Source: Streptomyces sp. NBC_01481 (lineage in GTDB: Bacteria; Actinomycetota; Actinomycetes; Streptomycetales; Streptomycetaceae). Taken from it: a stretch of 64,000 nucleotides of DNA. The notes under the pieces were generated by a model. The model was not told where the DNA came from. It did not search any database and saw only the letters and a program-made list of their open reading frames with translations. The DNA lies in contig NZ_JAPEPT010000002.1 in NCBI RefSeq assembly GCF_026339995.1, forward strand, positions 607,001 through 671,000. The letters run 5' to 3'. Positions 36,909-46,286 of the stretch are shown in pieces. The first letter of the stretch is position 1, and each line of letters starts with the position of its first letter. Both the position numbers and the translations under genes were made by a program.

Positions 36909-37732
36909 TGGCCCGCCTCCGCACGACCGTTACGGACTCCCCCGGGCAGATCTGCCGCGGTGATCGTCCACCAGGGCAGAACGCGGTAGGCGGGGCGGGT
37001 GTCGATCTTCTCGTCGCTCCACTCCGGGGCCTTGACCGAGCGGGTCGCCGACCTGAGCTGGATGCGCTCGACGGAGCCGCCAAGGTCGCGCTTGTCGAGC
37101 CGCGTCATCACGATGCGGCGGACATAGCTCTCCGAGAGCTGGCCGCGCAGGCCGTTGCCGCGGTTCTGGTTGTCGTGGGAATTGACATAGAAGTCCCAGG
37201 CCCTGCGCAGCTCGTTCTGCTGGACATGGCTGGGGAGGGGATTGCCGCGGATCGCCTCGCCGTCATCGGCGGTGAGGTCGATCCAGCCGGAGTTCTCGCG
37301 GCTGCCGTCGGAGGCCGTGTACTCGACCATGACCTCTACGTCGACGTTCTGCTGGAGCGGGTTCGGGGCGAAGAGCTTCCAGTTCTGCTCGAACTCGGGA
37401 TAGATCCAGCCGTCTACCACTTCGCCGTGCTCCTTGGTCACCGTGTTGGGCGGCGCGACGTGCAGAAACACCATGGTCAGGTGGATGCAGGCGAGCGCGG
37501 CGATGATCGCGAGCGAGACGGCGGCAGCCACTTGATACGGGAGGGAGAGCGCCGCGATGCCCCTGCCGGGCGCAGGGCCCGGGCCGGGCGTGGGCTGCGC
37601 CTGAGTTGCGAGCTCGGGCCCGCCGGCCGACACCCGCCGGGCTGCTGGGACGGGCTCGGGGCCGTGGCCCGCAGGCGGCTCGGAGCTCAGGCCCCCGGCG
37701 CCTCTGGCGTCCTCGTCCTCGTAGGAGTCCAT
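36905..37732 (-). CDS. DUF5819 family single-pass membrane protein
   Basis: The protein has 275 residues. A disordered Pro/Gly-rich N-terminus of about 65 residues precedes one membrane helix (VAAAVSLAIIAALACIHLTMVFL) and an extracytoplasmic domain starting VAPPNTVTKEHGEVVDGWIY with FEQNWKLFAPNPLQQNVDV, the hallmark of DUF5819. It is encoded directly upstream of and overlapping the HTTM gene, so the two probably form a complex. The function is unknown. Confidence 0.82.
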   Translation of the reverse strand: MDSYEDEDARGAGGLSSEPPAGHGPEPVPAARRVSAGGPELATQAQPTPGPGPAPGRGIAALSLPYQVAAAVSLAIIAALACIHLTMVFLHVAPPNTVTKEHGEVVDGWIYPEFEQNWKLFAPNPLQQNVDVEVMVEYTASDGSRENSGWIDLTADDGEAIRGNPLPSHVQQNELRRAWDFYVNSHDNQNRGNGLRGQLSESYVRRIVMTRLDKRDLGGSVERIQLRSATRSVKAPEWSDEKIDTRPAYRVLPWWTITAADLPGGVRNGRAEAGQ

Positions 37733-37762
37733 CCCGCCCCGATCCCCATCGGTCCACCTCAG

Positions 37763-37771
37763 TTATCCACA
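37763..37771. other. DnaA box TTATCCACA
   Basis: This is an exact match to the general bacterial DnaA box, in the divergent gap between the DUF5819 gene and paaA, 50 bp from the phenylacetate operator. Confidence 0.45.
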
Positions 37772-37816
37772 GGGTTGACACCCTACGGGCCGTCGACTCA
37801 CCATTGAAGTCAATGA

Positions 37817-37834
37817 ACCGAACGATCGGTCGGT
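37817..37834. promoter_or_regulatory. Phenylacetate operator palindrome, paaA
   Basis: ACCGAACGATCGGTCGGT is the exact reverse complement of 33202-33219 and ends 12 bp before the paaA ATG. TTGACA at 37775 could be a -35 element upstream. A repressor bound here would block paaABCDE. Confidence 0.82.
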
Positions 37835-37846
37835 AGGGGAGCCCGG

Positions 37847-38808
<962 letters not shown>

Positions 38809-38812
<4 letters not shown>

Positions 38813-39099
38813 GCAGCTCGACCGACTGGCCGCTGTGGGAGGTCTTCGTCCGCTCGCGCCGCGGGCTGTCCCACACCCACGCGGGAAGCCTGCACGCCCC
38901 GGACGCGGAGATGGCCCTGCGCAACGCCCGCGATCTGTACACCCGGCGGAACGAGGGCGTGTCGATCTGGGTCGTTCCCTCCACCTCGATCACCGCATCC
39001 TCGCCCGACGAGAAGGACCCCTTCTTCGAGCCGGCCGCCGACAAGCCCTACCGGCACCCGACCTTCTACGAGATCCCGGAAGGGGTGAAGCACCTGTGA
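38809..39099 (+). CDS. paaB: 1,2-phenylacetyl-CoA epoxidase, subunit B
   Basis: The protein has 96 residues: [20 protein letters not shown], then [19 protein letters not shown] and IWVVPS. This is the small bridging subunit of the epoxidase complex, with no cofactor of its own. The ATG overlaps the paaA stop (ATGA). Confidence 0.95.
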
Positions 39100-39812
39100 G
39101 CACCACGGTGAACGCCGCGGCACTCGCCCTCGGCGACGACGCACTGGTGCTCTCGCACCGCCTGGGGGAGTGGGCGGGCCACGCGCCCGTCCTGGAGGAG
39201 GATGTCGCCCTCGCCAATATCGCACTGGACCTGCTGGGGCAGGCGCGTGTGCTGCTCTCCCTCGTCGGTGACGAGGACGAGCTGGCGTATCTGCGCGAGG
39301 AGCGGGCCTTCCGCAATCTCCAGCTGGTCGAGCAGCCGAACGGCGACTTCGCGCACACCATCGCCCGCCAGCTCTACTTCTCCGTCTACCAGCGGCTGCT
39401 GTACGGGCAGCTGGCGGTCGGCGACAGCGAGTTCGCCGGGCTCGCGGCGAAGGCGGTCAAGGAGGTCGCGTACCACCAGGACCACGCCGAGCACTGGACG
39501 GCCCGGCTCGGCGACGGCACGGCCGAGAGCCATGAGCGGATGCAGCGCGCCTGCGATGCGCTGTGGCGGTTCACCGGCGAGTTGTTCCAGCCGGTCGAAG
39601 GGATCGACATCGACTGGCAGGCACTGCAGTCCAGTTGGCTGGAGAGCGTCAGCGCCGTCCTGGAGCGGTCGACGCTGACCGTGCCCGACGGGCCGCGTTC
39701 GGGCGGCTGGGCCGCGGGGGCGGGCCGCCAGGGTCTGCACACCGAGTCCTTCGGGCGGATGCTGGCCGAGATGCAGCATCTGCACCGCAGCCACCCGGGG
39801 GCGTCATGGTGA
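39096..39812 (+). CDS. paaC: 1,2-phenylacetyl-CoA epoxidase, subunit C
   Basis: The protein has 238 residues starting at GTG 39096, which overlaps the paaB stop (GTGA). It has the ferritin-like helical fold of the structural PaaC subunit (LSHRLGEWAGHAPVLEEDVA, KAVKEVAYHQDHAEHW). It binds PaaA to form the stable AC core and is thought to lack a working di-iron site. Confidence 0.94.
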   Translation: MSTTVNAAALALGDDALVLSHRLGEWAGHAPVLEEDVALANIALDLLGQARVLLSLVGDEDELAYLREERAFRNLQLVEQPNGDFAHTIARQLYFSVYQRLLYGQLAVGDSEFAGLAAKAVKEVAYHQDHAEHWTARLGDGTAESHERMQRACDALWRFTGELFQPVEGIDIDWQALQSSWLESVSAVLERSTLTVPDGPRSGGWAAGAGRQGLHTESFGRMLAEMQHLHRSHPGASW

Positions 39813-40309
39813 CCAACGTGACCGACACACGCCTCGAGGAGGAGCTGCGCAGGCTCGCCGGCTCCGTGCCGGACCCTGAGCTGCCGGTGCTGACCCTGGA
39901 GGAGCTCGGTGTGCTGCGCGGGGTTCAGATCCTCGGGCCCGGCAGGGTCGAAGTGGAACTGACTCCGACCTACACCGGCTGCCCGGCGATCGAGACCATG
40001 ACCTCGGACATAGAACAGATCCTGCACGAGAACGGGGTGCCGGACGTCTCGGTCGTCAAGGTTCTCTCCCCGGCCTGGTCGACGGACGACATCAGCGCGG
40101 AAGGGCGGCGCAAGCTCGCCGAGTTCGGGATAGCACCGCCCCGCCCGCACGCTGCTGAGGGACCGGTGGCGCTCACGCTCTCCGTGCGCTGCCCGCACTG
40201 CGGCTCCACGGACACCGAACTGCTGAGCAGGTTCTCCTCCACCGCCTGCAAGGCTCTGCGCCGCTGCGTCAGCTGCCGCGAACCATTCGACCACTTCAAG
40301 GAGTTGTAG
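39806..40309 (+). CDS. paaD: Phenylacetate epoxidase maturation protein PaaD (MIP18-like)
   Basis: The protein has 167 residues from ATG 39806, overlapping paaC by 7 bp. The N-terminal MIP18/DUF59 domain is clear (PDPELPVLTLEELGVLRGV, TPTYTGCPAIE). The C-terminal zinc-ribbon-like CPHCGSTDTELLSRF and RCVSCREPFDHFK supply four cysteines. PaaD is required for the complex, probably in iron-sulfur assembly on PaaE. Confidence 0.93.
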   Translation: MVTNVTDTRLEEELRRLAGSVPDPELPVLTLEELGVLRGVQILGPGRVEVELTPTYTGCPAIETMTSDIEQILHENGVPDVSVVKVLSPAWSTDDISAEGRRKLAEFGIAPPRPHAAEGPVALTLSVRCPHCGSTDTELLSRFSSTACKALRRCVSCREPFDHFKEL

Positions 40310-41365
40310 ATGTTCCATCCGCTCCGGGTGAGCGAGGTCGAACAGCTCACGGACGACTCGGTGGCCGTCACCTTCCAGGTGCCGCCCGAGCTGCGCGAGA
40401 CCTTCCGACACACCCCCGGCCAGCATCTGGCCCTGCGCCGTCTGGTGCAGGGCGAGGAGATCCGCCGTACCTACTCGATCTGCGCCCCGGCCGCCCCGGG
40501 ACACGCTGATCCGATGCTGCGTGTGGGCATCCGGTTGGTGGACGGAGGCGAGTTCTCGACGTTCGCACTGAAGGAGCTCGCAGTCGGCGATACCGTCGAG
40601 GTGATGCCCCCAATGGGCCGCTTCCTCCTCGCTCCCCGCCCCGGGTATTTCGCCGCGATCGTCGGCGGCAGCGGCATCACCCCGGTGCTGTCGATGGCGG
40701 CGACGCTGCTGGCGACCGAGCCGGAGGCCCGGTTCTGTCTGATACGCAGCGACCGCACCGCGGCTTCGACGATGTTCCTGGACGAGGTCGCCGACCTCAA
40801 GGACCGCTTCCCCGACCGTCTGCAGTTGGTCACCGTGCTCTCCCGGGAGGAGCAGCAGTCGGGGCTGCCGTCCGGACGGCTGGACCAGGAGCGGCTGACC
40901 GGGCTGCTGCCGGCGCTGCTGCCGGTGTCGGACGTGGACGGCTGGTTCCTCTGCGGCCCCTTCGGTCTGGTCCAGGGCGCCGAGCGCGCGCTGCGCGGGC
41001 TCGGGGTGGACCGCAGCCGCATCCACGAGGAGATCTTCCACGTCGACGACGGCTCGGAGCCGATCAAGGCCGCGGTGAGCGCCCCGGCCCACGCCGAGCT
41101 CACCGCGACTCTCGACGGCCGGTCCGGCAAGTGGCCCGTCCGGGAAGGGGAGTCGCTGCTCGAGACGGTTCTGCGGAGCCGCGCGGACGCGCCGTACGCG
41201 TGCAAGGGCGGTGTCTGCGGCACCTGCAGGGCTTTCCTGGTCTCGGGCGAAGTGCGGATGGACCGCAACTTCGCGCTGGAGCAGGAGGAGACCGAGGCGG
41301 GCTATGTGCTGGCCTGCCAGTCCCATCCGGCCACGCCGGAAGTGGAGCTGGACTTCGACCGCTGA
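40310..41365 (+). CDS. paaE: 1,2-phenylacetyl-CoA epoxidase reductase, subunit E
   Basis: The protein has 351 residues. A ferredoxin-reductase FAD domain (RRTYSICAPAAPG) and NADP domain (AAIVGGSGITPVLSMAATLL, GWFLCGPFGLV) are followed by a C-terminal plant-type 2Fe-2S domain with ligands in YACKGGVCGTC and VLACQS. It passes electrons from NADPH to PaaA. It starts immediately after the paaD stop and ends the operon before a strong hairpin. Confidence 0.95.
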   Translation: MFHPLRVSEVEQLTDDSVAVTFQVPPELRETFRHTPGQHLALRRLVQGEEIRRTYSICAPAAPGHADPMLRVGIRLVDGGEFSTFALKELAVGDTVEVMPPMGRFLLAPRPGYFAAIVGGSGITPVLSMAATLLATEPEARFCLIRSDRTAASTMFLDEVADLKDRFPDRLQLVTVLSREEQQSGLPSGRLDQERLTGLLPALLPVSDVDGWFLCGPFGLVQGAERALRGLGVDRSRIHEEIFHVDDGSEPIKAAVSAPAHAELTATLDGRSGKWPVREGESLLETVLRSRADAPYACKGGVCGTCRAFLVSGEVRMDRNFALEQEETEAGYVLACQSHPATPEVELDFDR

Positions 41366-41369
41366 GCCG

Positions 41370-41392
41370 GGGCGCGCCGAGCGGGCGCGCCC
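41370..41392 (+). terminator. Hairpin after paaE
   Basis: GGGCGCGCC (41370-41378) pairs with GGCGCGCCC (41384-41392) around a 5-nt loop, just after the paaE stop. A T-rich stretch (TTCTTTTT) comes 19 bp later. Confidence 0.7.
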
Positions 41393-41437
41393 TCGGTCCT
41401 CCCGCGCTGTGTTCTTTTTCCGGGACCTGCTCTATCT

Positions 41438-41450
41438 TGACGGTCCGTCA
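41438..41450 (+). promoter_or_regulatory. TGACGGTCCGTCA operator upstream of the acyl-CoA dehydrogenase gene
   Basis: This is a perfect 13-bp palindrome about 40 bp before the GTG start. Such TGACGG/CCGTCA sites are typical of TetR-type regulators of acyl-CoA metabolism. It differs from the paa palindromes, so control is probably separate. Confidence 0.55.
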
Positions 41451-41491
41451 GATATGGATGAGGCAGCGCCGGTGCGTGGGAGGACAGGACT

Positions 41492-42661
41492 GTGGACTTC
41501 ACCTTCACCGAGGAGCAGCAGGCGGCCGTCGAGGCGGCGAAAGCGGCCTTCTCGGGCGTCGCTCCCGACGGAGTACCGAGCCCCGCGCTCACCCCAGGCG
41601 CGGTGGCCGAGGAGTTCGACCGACCGCTGTGGGCCAAGCTCGCGGGCGGGGATCTGCTGAGCCTGGTCCTGTCTCCGCAGTACGGCGGGGCGGGCCTCGA
41701 CCCCATCGCGCTCTGCCTGGTCCTGCGCGAGTCGGCGAAGGTACTCGCGCGGGTGCCGCTGCTGGAGACGAGCGCGGTCGCCATGGCCGTCGAGCGTTAT
41801 GGCAGCGCCGAGTTGAGCGAGGAGATCCTCCCCCGGGTCGGCCGCGGTGAGCTGGTCCTCACCGTCGGTGCCAATGGCCGCACCGGTCACGACCCCGCCG
41901 AGCTCGCCGTCGCCGCCCGTCGGGACGCCGAGCTCGGGGGCGGGGACGGGGACGGCTGGGTGCTCGACGGCGTGCAGACAGGCGTGCCCTGGGCTCAGTC
42001 CGCGGACCGCATTGCCATACCGGCGCACGCCGATGACGGCAGGGCCGTTGTCGCCGTGGTCCCCCGGGACCGTGACGGTCTCACTTTCGCCGAGCAGATC
42101 TCCACCAGCGGTGAGCGTTTCGCCGAGGTCAGCCTGGATTCCGTACAGATCGGGAGCCGCGAGCTGATCGACGCCGAGGGCGCCTGGGAGTGGCTGCGCC
42201 AGCTCCTGGCGACCGGGATCTGTGCGCTGGCGCTCGGTCTCGGTGAGGCGGTGCTCTCGATGACCAGTGAATACACCGGAAAACGCGAGCAGTTCGGATT
42301 CCCGGTCGCGACATTCCAGGCAGTCGCCGTCCAGGCCGCCGACCGCTATATCGATCTGCGCGCGATGGAGGCGACCCTCTGGCAGGCGGCCTGGCGGCTG
42401 GGCCCGGCTCGGGGGAGTGCGGGTGTCGGCGGGCCACTGCCCGTATCCGGCGATGTGGCCGTGGCCAAGATCTGGGCCTCGGAGGGCGTACGCCGTGTCG
42501 TACAGACCGCCCAGCATCTGCATGGCGGCTTCGGCGCGGACACCGACTATCCGCTGCACCGCTATCACGCCTGGGCCAAGCAGCTCGAGCTCTCGCTCGG
42601 CCCGGCAGCGGCACATGAGGAGGCGCTGGGCGACCTGCTGGCAGCCCATCCCCTCGGCTAG
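41492..42661 (+). CDS. Acyl-CoA dehydrogenase family protein
   Basis: The protein has 389 residues from GTG 41492 (GGGAGGACAG upstream). The N-terminal helices (MDFTFTEEQQAAVEAAK) and the C-terminal half with TGKREQFGFPVATFQAV and HLHGGFGADTDYPLHRY are typical of FAD acyl-CoA dehydrogenases. The family oxidises an acyl-CoA to the 2-enoyl-CoA. The substrate is unknown. It resembles the actinobacterial divergent class often found in sterol or aromatic-acid degradation. The adjacency to paaE suggests, but does not prove, a related role. Confidence 0.87.
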   Translation: MDFTFTEEQQAAVEAAKAAFSGVAPDGVPSPALTPGAVAEEFDRPLWAKLAGGDLLSLVLSPQYGGAGLDPIALCLVLRESAKVLARVPLLETSAVAMAVERYGSAELSEEILPRVGRGELVLTVGANGRTGHDPAELAVAARRDAELGGGDGDGWVLDGVQTGVPWAQSADRIAIPAHADDGRAVVAVVPRDRDGLTFAEQISTSGERFAEVSLDSVQIGSRELIDAEGAWEWLRQLLATGICALALGLGEAVLSMTSEYTGKREQFGFPVATFQAVAVQAADRYIDLRAMEATLWQAAWRLGPARGSAGVGGPLPVSGDVAVAKIWASEGVRRVVQTAQHLHGGFGADTDYPLHRYHAWAKQLELSLGPAAAHEEALGDLLAAHPLG

Positions 42662-42677
42662 GAGCTCAGGCAGAAGC

Positions 42678-43022
42678 TCAGAGAACGAACGCCGGGCTGT
42701 CGTTGTCGGTGACCATCGGACGCCCGGCGCCGTCCCAGGCGAGCATGCCGCCGTCGACGTTCACCGCGTCGATGCCCTGCTGCACCAGATACTGGGTGAC
42801 CTGCGCGGACCGCCCGCCGACCCGGCACATCACATAGGCACGGCCCTTGTCCGCCACAGCCTCGGTCACCTCACCGAAGCGGGCCACGAAGTCGCTCATC
42901 GGCACATGCAGTGCGCCCTCGACATGCCCGGCCGCCCACTCGTCGTTCTCCCGGACGTCCAGCACAAGGCCCTCGGACGGTACCGCCGCGGCGTCCACCG
43001 AGGGCAGCGGGGCGAAATTCAT
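42678..43022 (-). CDS. Rhodanese-like domain protein
   Basis: The protein has 114 residues, a single rhodanese domain with LVLDVRENDEWAAGHVEGAL and the active-site loop VMCRVGGRS, which keeps the catalytic cysteine. It would carry sulfane sulfur as a cysteine persulfide. It lies 73 bp downstream of the J-domain gene on the same strand. Confidence 0.88.
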   Translation of the reverse strand: MNFAPLPSVDAAAVPSEGLVLDVRENDEWAAGHVEGALHVPMSDFVARFGEVTEAVADKGRAYVMCRVGGRSAQVTQYLVQQGIDAVNVDGGMLAWDGAGRPMVTDNDSPAFVL

Positions 43023-43095
43023 GGGCTATGCCTTCTCTCGTACGTACGTCGGCGGGGTTCGCCGGTATCAGGTCTCCCGAGACCCCTCGGAAAAC

Positions 43096-43929
43096 CTACT
43101 GCACGAGTTTGGACAGTTCCGCCTCGCGCTCGGCGACCTGCGCGAGCAGCTGCTCGGCGATCTCCTCCAGGAGCCGGTCCGGGTCTTCGGGCGCCATCCG
43201 CAGCATCGAGCCGATCGCGCTCTCCTCCAGCTCCCTGGCGACCGCCGTCAGCAGCTCCTTGCGCTGCGACAGCCACTCGAGCCGGGCGTAGAGCTCCTCG
43301 CTCTCGCTCAACCGCTGCTGGGCCGGCACGGGACCGGCCTCCCACTCCGCGGCCAGCTCCTTCAGCAACGCCACGTCGCCGAGCCCGTACGCACCGTTCA
43401 CGCGTGTGATGAACTCGTCGCGCCGTGTCCGCTCCTCCTCGTCCTGAGCCAGGTCCGGATGCGCCTTGCGAGCCAGCTCGCGGTAGAGCTTGCGCGCCTC
43501 TTCGCTCGGCCGCACCCGCTTCGGCGCCCGCACAGGCTGGTCGGTGAGCATCGCGGCGGCCTCAGGGGAGAGGCCGTCGGCGTCCATCCAGTCGTTGAAC
43601 AGCTCGTCGACGCCGGGCATGGGCATCACCATCGCCCGGGCCTCCTGCGCCTTGCGCAGATCCTCCGGGTCGCCGGTGCGGGCGGCCATGGCCTCGGCGA
43701 TCTGGGCATCCAACTCGTCCAGGCGCGCGTACATCGGGCCGAGCTTTTGGTGATGCAGCCGGGAGAAGTTCTCGACCTCCACCCGGAACGTCTCCAGCGC
43801 GATCTCGAACTCGATCAGCGCCTGCTCGGCCGCGCGCACCGCCTTCTCAAGCCGGGCCTCGGGCCGCGCTTGCGCGTCCTGCTCTTCGTCGTTCCGGGTC
43901 GTCGGGCCCCCGGGTGCATCCTGGGTCAC
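43096..43929 (-). CDS. J-domain protein with coiled coil
   Basis: The protein has 277 residues. An N-terminal coiled coil (about 25-115, ARLEKAVRAAEQALIEFEIA) precedes a short J-domain-like segment: SEEARKLYRELARKAHPDL, with the HPD motif that stimulates DnaK ATPase, then RRDEFITRVNGAYGLGD. A second helical stretch follows. It is not the classical DnaJ layout (no Gly/Phe or zinc region). It is probably a specialised DnaK co-chaperone with unknown client. Confidence 0.78.
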   Translation of the reverse strand: MTQDAPGGPTTRNDEEQDAQARPEARLEKAVRAAEQALIEFEIALETFRVEVENFSRLHHQKLGPMYARLDELDAQIAEAMAARTGDPEDLRKAQEARAMVMPMPGVDELFNDWMDADGLSPEAAAMLTDQPVRAPKRVRPSEEARKLYRELARKAHPDLAQDEEERTRRDEFITRVNGAYGLGDVALLKELAAEWEAGPVPAQQRLSESEELYARLEWLSQRKELLTAVARELEESAIGSMLRMAPEDPDRLLEEIAEQLLAQVAEREAELSKLVQ

Positions 43930-43962
43930 CCGCCCAGCCTACGGGCGCGGCCGAGCGCCCCG

Positions 43963-45504
43963 TCACACCCCCAGCTCAGCGGCTATCCGCCCGCTCTTGA
44001 TCGCCGACAGCAGATCCGCGTGGTCCGCCTCCGTACGGTCCGCGTAGATCATGGCGAAGCCGGCCACCGCCTCGTCCAGCTCTTCGTTCTTTCCGCAGTA
44101 TCCGGCGAGCAGCCGCGGGTCGGCACTGTGCGCGTGCGCCCGGGCCAGCAGGGCTCCGGTCATCCGTCCGTAGTCGTCGACCTGGTCCGGCGCAAGGGCC
44201 GCCGGGTCCACGCTGCCCTTGCGGTTTCTGAACTGCCGTACCTGGAAAGGCCGTCCGTCGACTGTCGTCCAGCCGAGCAGGATGTCACTGACCACCTGCA
44301 TCCGCTTCTGGCCGAGCACCACCCGGCGTCCCTCGTGCTCCACGTCCGGAACCGGGAAGCCGGCAGCCGTCAGATACGGAAGCAGTACCGAGGAGCGTGC
44401 CTCCTTCACCTGCAGCACCAGTGCGTCGCCACGGTGGTCGAGCAGCAGCACCACATACGACCGCGTACCCACGCTCCCGGTCCCGACCACCCGGAAGGCC
44501 ACGTCATGGATCGAGTACCGGGCGAGCAGCGGCAGCCGGTCCTCGGACACCGTGTGCAGATACTCCTCCAGCGACGCGGCGACGGCCGCCGCCTCCGCGT
44601 CCGGCACCCGCCGCAGCACCGGCGGCGCGTCCACGAAGCGCCGTCCCCCGTCGCCCGCGGCGGAGCCGCTGCCGGACACAGCCTCGGTCGACTTGGCGGC
44701 GAAGCGCGCGCTCGTGTTGTTGCGGGCCTTCTCCGAGACCCGCTCCAGCGTGCCCAGCAGATCCCGCGCGTCCGTGTGGGAGACGAGTTCCTCGTCGGCG
44801 ATGGCGTTCCACGCGTCCAGCGCGGGCAGCCTGGCCAGCAGCCGCATCGTGCGCCGGTAGGCTCCCACGACGTCGAAAGCGGCCGCCCGGCAGACGGTTT
44901 CGTCCGCGCCCACCACGCGCCCGGCCAGGACCAGCGAGACGGCGAGCCGCTTGAGATCCCATTCCCACGGGCCGACGACGGTCTCGTCGAAGTCGTTGAG
45001 ATCGATGACGAGGCGGCCGCGGGCATCGCCGTACAGACCGAAGTTCGCCGCGTGCGCATCGCCGCAGATCTGCGCGCTCACTCCGGTGGCCGGAGTGCCC
45101 ACCAGGTCGTGGGCCATCAGGCCGGCCGAGCCGCGGAGAAAGGCGAACGGCGAGGCGGCCATGCGGCCCACCCGTATCGGCGTGAGCTCCGGCACTCGGC
45201 CCCGGCTGGACTCCTCGACGGCCTGGACGGCGTCGGGCCGCGCCGCTCGAAGCACGAGTGAGTCGTGCGAGGCCCGCGGAATCCGGTCCCGCAGCGCCTT
45301 CCCCGCCTCCTTCGGCGACCTGGCGCCATTCTGAGCACCTGCCGTCCGCTGCCCCGGACGCCATGCGAATCCGGGCACCACCGGAATGCGTGCCCCCACA
45401 CCCGCCGCGTCCCCGGATGCCCTTGCCGCATCCCGTGACCCGTCGGCTCCCGCTCCGCCGAACTCCGCCTGCCGCACCGGCATCCCCGTCTCAGCCTCGC
45501 CCAT
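43963..45504 (-). CDS. DUF2252 family protein (kinase-like fold)
   Basis: The protein has 513 residues. ATG 45504 is chosen because GGGGGAGG precedes it, although the open frame extends to 45720. Signatures of DUF2252 are ICGDAHAANFGLYGDARGRL and VIDLNDFDETVVGPWEWDLK, resembling the catalytic H-G-D and D-F-D motifs of aminoglycoside phosphotransferases. The N-terminal 100 residues are low-complexity Ala/Gly. It may be a small-molecule kinase, but no activity is established for the family. Confidence 0.85.
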   Translation of the reverse strand: MGEAETGMPVRQAEFGGAGADGSRDAARASGDAAGVGARIPVVPGFAWRPGQRTAGAQNGARSPKEAGKALRDRIPRASHDSLVLRAARPDAVQAVEESSRGRVPELTPIRVGRMAASPFAFLRGSAGLMAHDLVGTPATGVSAQICGDAHAANFGLYGDARGRLVIDLNDFDETVVGPWEWDLKRLAVSLVLAGRVVGADETVCRAAAFDVVGAYRRTMRLLARLPALDAWNAIADEELVSHTDARDLLGTLERVSEKARNNTSARFAAKSTEAVSGSGSAAGDGGRRFVDAPPVLRRVPDAEAAAVAASLEEYLHTVSEDRLPLLARYSIHDVAFRVVGTGSVGTRSYVVLLLDHRGDALVLQVKEARSSVLLPYLTAAGFPVPDVEHEGRRVVLGQKRMQVVSDILLGWTTVDGRPFQVRQFRNRKGSVDPAALAPDQVDDYGRMTGALLARAHAHSADPRLLAGYCGKNEELDEAVAGFAMIYADRTEADHADLLSAIKSGRIAAELGV

Positions 45505-45594
45505 GACGCGCTGCCTCCCCCGTCGTCGTACACGCACACCTTCAACATCAACTGCTACTGACCGTACCGCCGCTCCGCGACAGCCGTCTCCCCC

Positions 45595-45603
45595 TGTGGA
45601 TAA
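45595..45603. other. DnaA box TGTGGATAA
   Basis: This is the reverse complement of TTATCCACA, the general DnaA box, in the divergent gap between the DUF2252 and MarR genes and about 570 bp from two parS sites. Confidence 0.45.
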
Positions 45604-45671
45604 CGTTCGCCGCCTCCACCGCCTGCGAAGATCTCCGCAACCGATCTCCCAGAGGCTCCCTTCCCTTAAAC

Positions 45672-45686
45672 GTTGTATTATGCAAC
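45672..45686 (+). promoter_or_regulatory. MarR operator and -10 region
   Basis: GTTGTATTATGCAAC is an imperfect palindrome 21 bp before the marR-family ATG. TATTAT (45676-45681) within it is a good -10 hexamer, so a bound regulator would block its own promoter. No clear -35 is seen. Confidence 0.6.
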
Positions 45687-45707
45687 CGAGATCGAGGAGG
45701 GCGGACC

Positions 45708-46145
45708 ATGTCAGCCACACGTGACGAGTCCGTCGACACCATCGAGCGTGAACTCACAGCGTTCGCCCGCCGTGCCCGCGCCGCGGCCGCCCGACTCCAC
45801 CCCGAACTGCCGCTGGTCTCCTACACGTTGCTGGCACACATCGACGGCCGGCGGGGCTGCCGCGCCACCGACCTCGCGGCGCACTACATGCTCGACAAGT
45901 CAACCGTCAGCAGACAGGTCTCCGCCCTCGAAAAGCTCGGTCTTGTCGAGCGGCGGCCCGACACCGACGACCATCGCGTCCAGGTCCTGCACCCCACCGC
46001 GGCAGGAACCGAACTGCTCTCCTCCACCCACGCGAGTCGCCGCGCCGCCTACCAGGAGCGCCTCGCCGACTGGCCGACCGAAGATCTGACCCGCTTCGCC
46101 GCGTATCTGCTGCGCTACAACGCGACCGGAGCAGACACCCCCTAG
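45708..46145 (+). CDS. MarR family transcriptional regulator
   Basis: The protein has 145 residues with a winged helix: ATDLAAHYMLDKSTVSRQVS, KLGLVERRPDTDDHRVQVLH. GAGGAGGG precedes ATG 45708. The typical dimerisation helices flank the DNA-binding core. The operator at 45672 suggests autoregulation. No adjacent transporter or enzyme lies downstream, since the next feature is a pair of parS sites, so its regulon is elsewhere or is the divergent DUF2252 gene. The ligand is unknown. Confidence 0.87.
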   Translation: MSATRDESVDTIERELTAFARRARAAAARLHPELPLVSYTLLAHIDGRRGCRATDLAAHYMLDKSTVSRQVSALEKLGLVERRPDTDDHRVQVLHPTAAGTELLSSTHASRRAAYQERLADWPTEDLTRFAAYLLRYNATGADTP

Positions 46146-46166
46146 CGCCCGCTCACTGAGCCCGGC

Positions 46167-46180
46167 GTTTCACGTGAAAC
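46167..46180. other. parS chromosome partition site
   Basis: GTTTCACGTGAAAC is an exact match to the ParB-binding consensus, in the gap between the MarR gene and the convergent response regulator gene. Confidence 0.93.
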
Positions 46181-46193
46181 AGGCAACACGGAT

Positions 46194-46207
46194 GTTCCAC
46201 GTGGAAC
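46194..46207. other. parS-like site (variant)
   Basis: GTTCCACGTGGAAC is a perfect palindrome differing from consensus by one symmetric base per arm. Its centre is 27 bp from the exact parS at 46167, so ParB could bind both together. Confidence 0.75.
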
Positions 46208-46286
46208 GACGTCAATCACACCGCTGGTCCGCGTGGCAGCCAGCCGCGCGTGCCGAACGGTCCCGGCGGCACGCGCCCCCCTCCCA

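Noticed and set aside
43963..45720. Longer start (45720) for the DUF2252 gene
   Set aside because: The added segment crosses the DnaA box and MarR operator, and ATG 45504 has the strong GGGGGAGG ribosome site.
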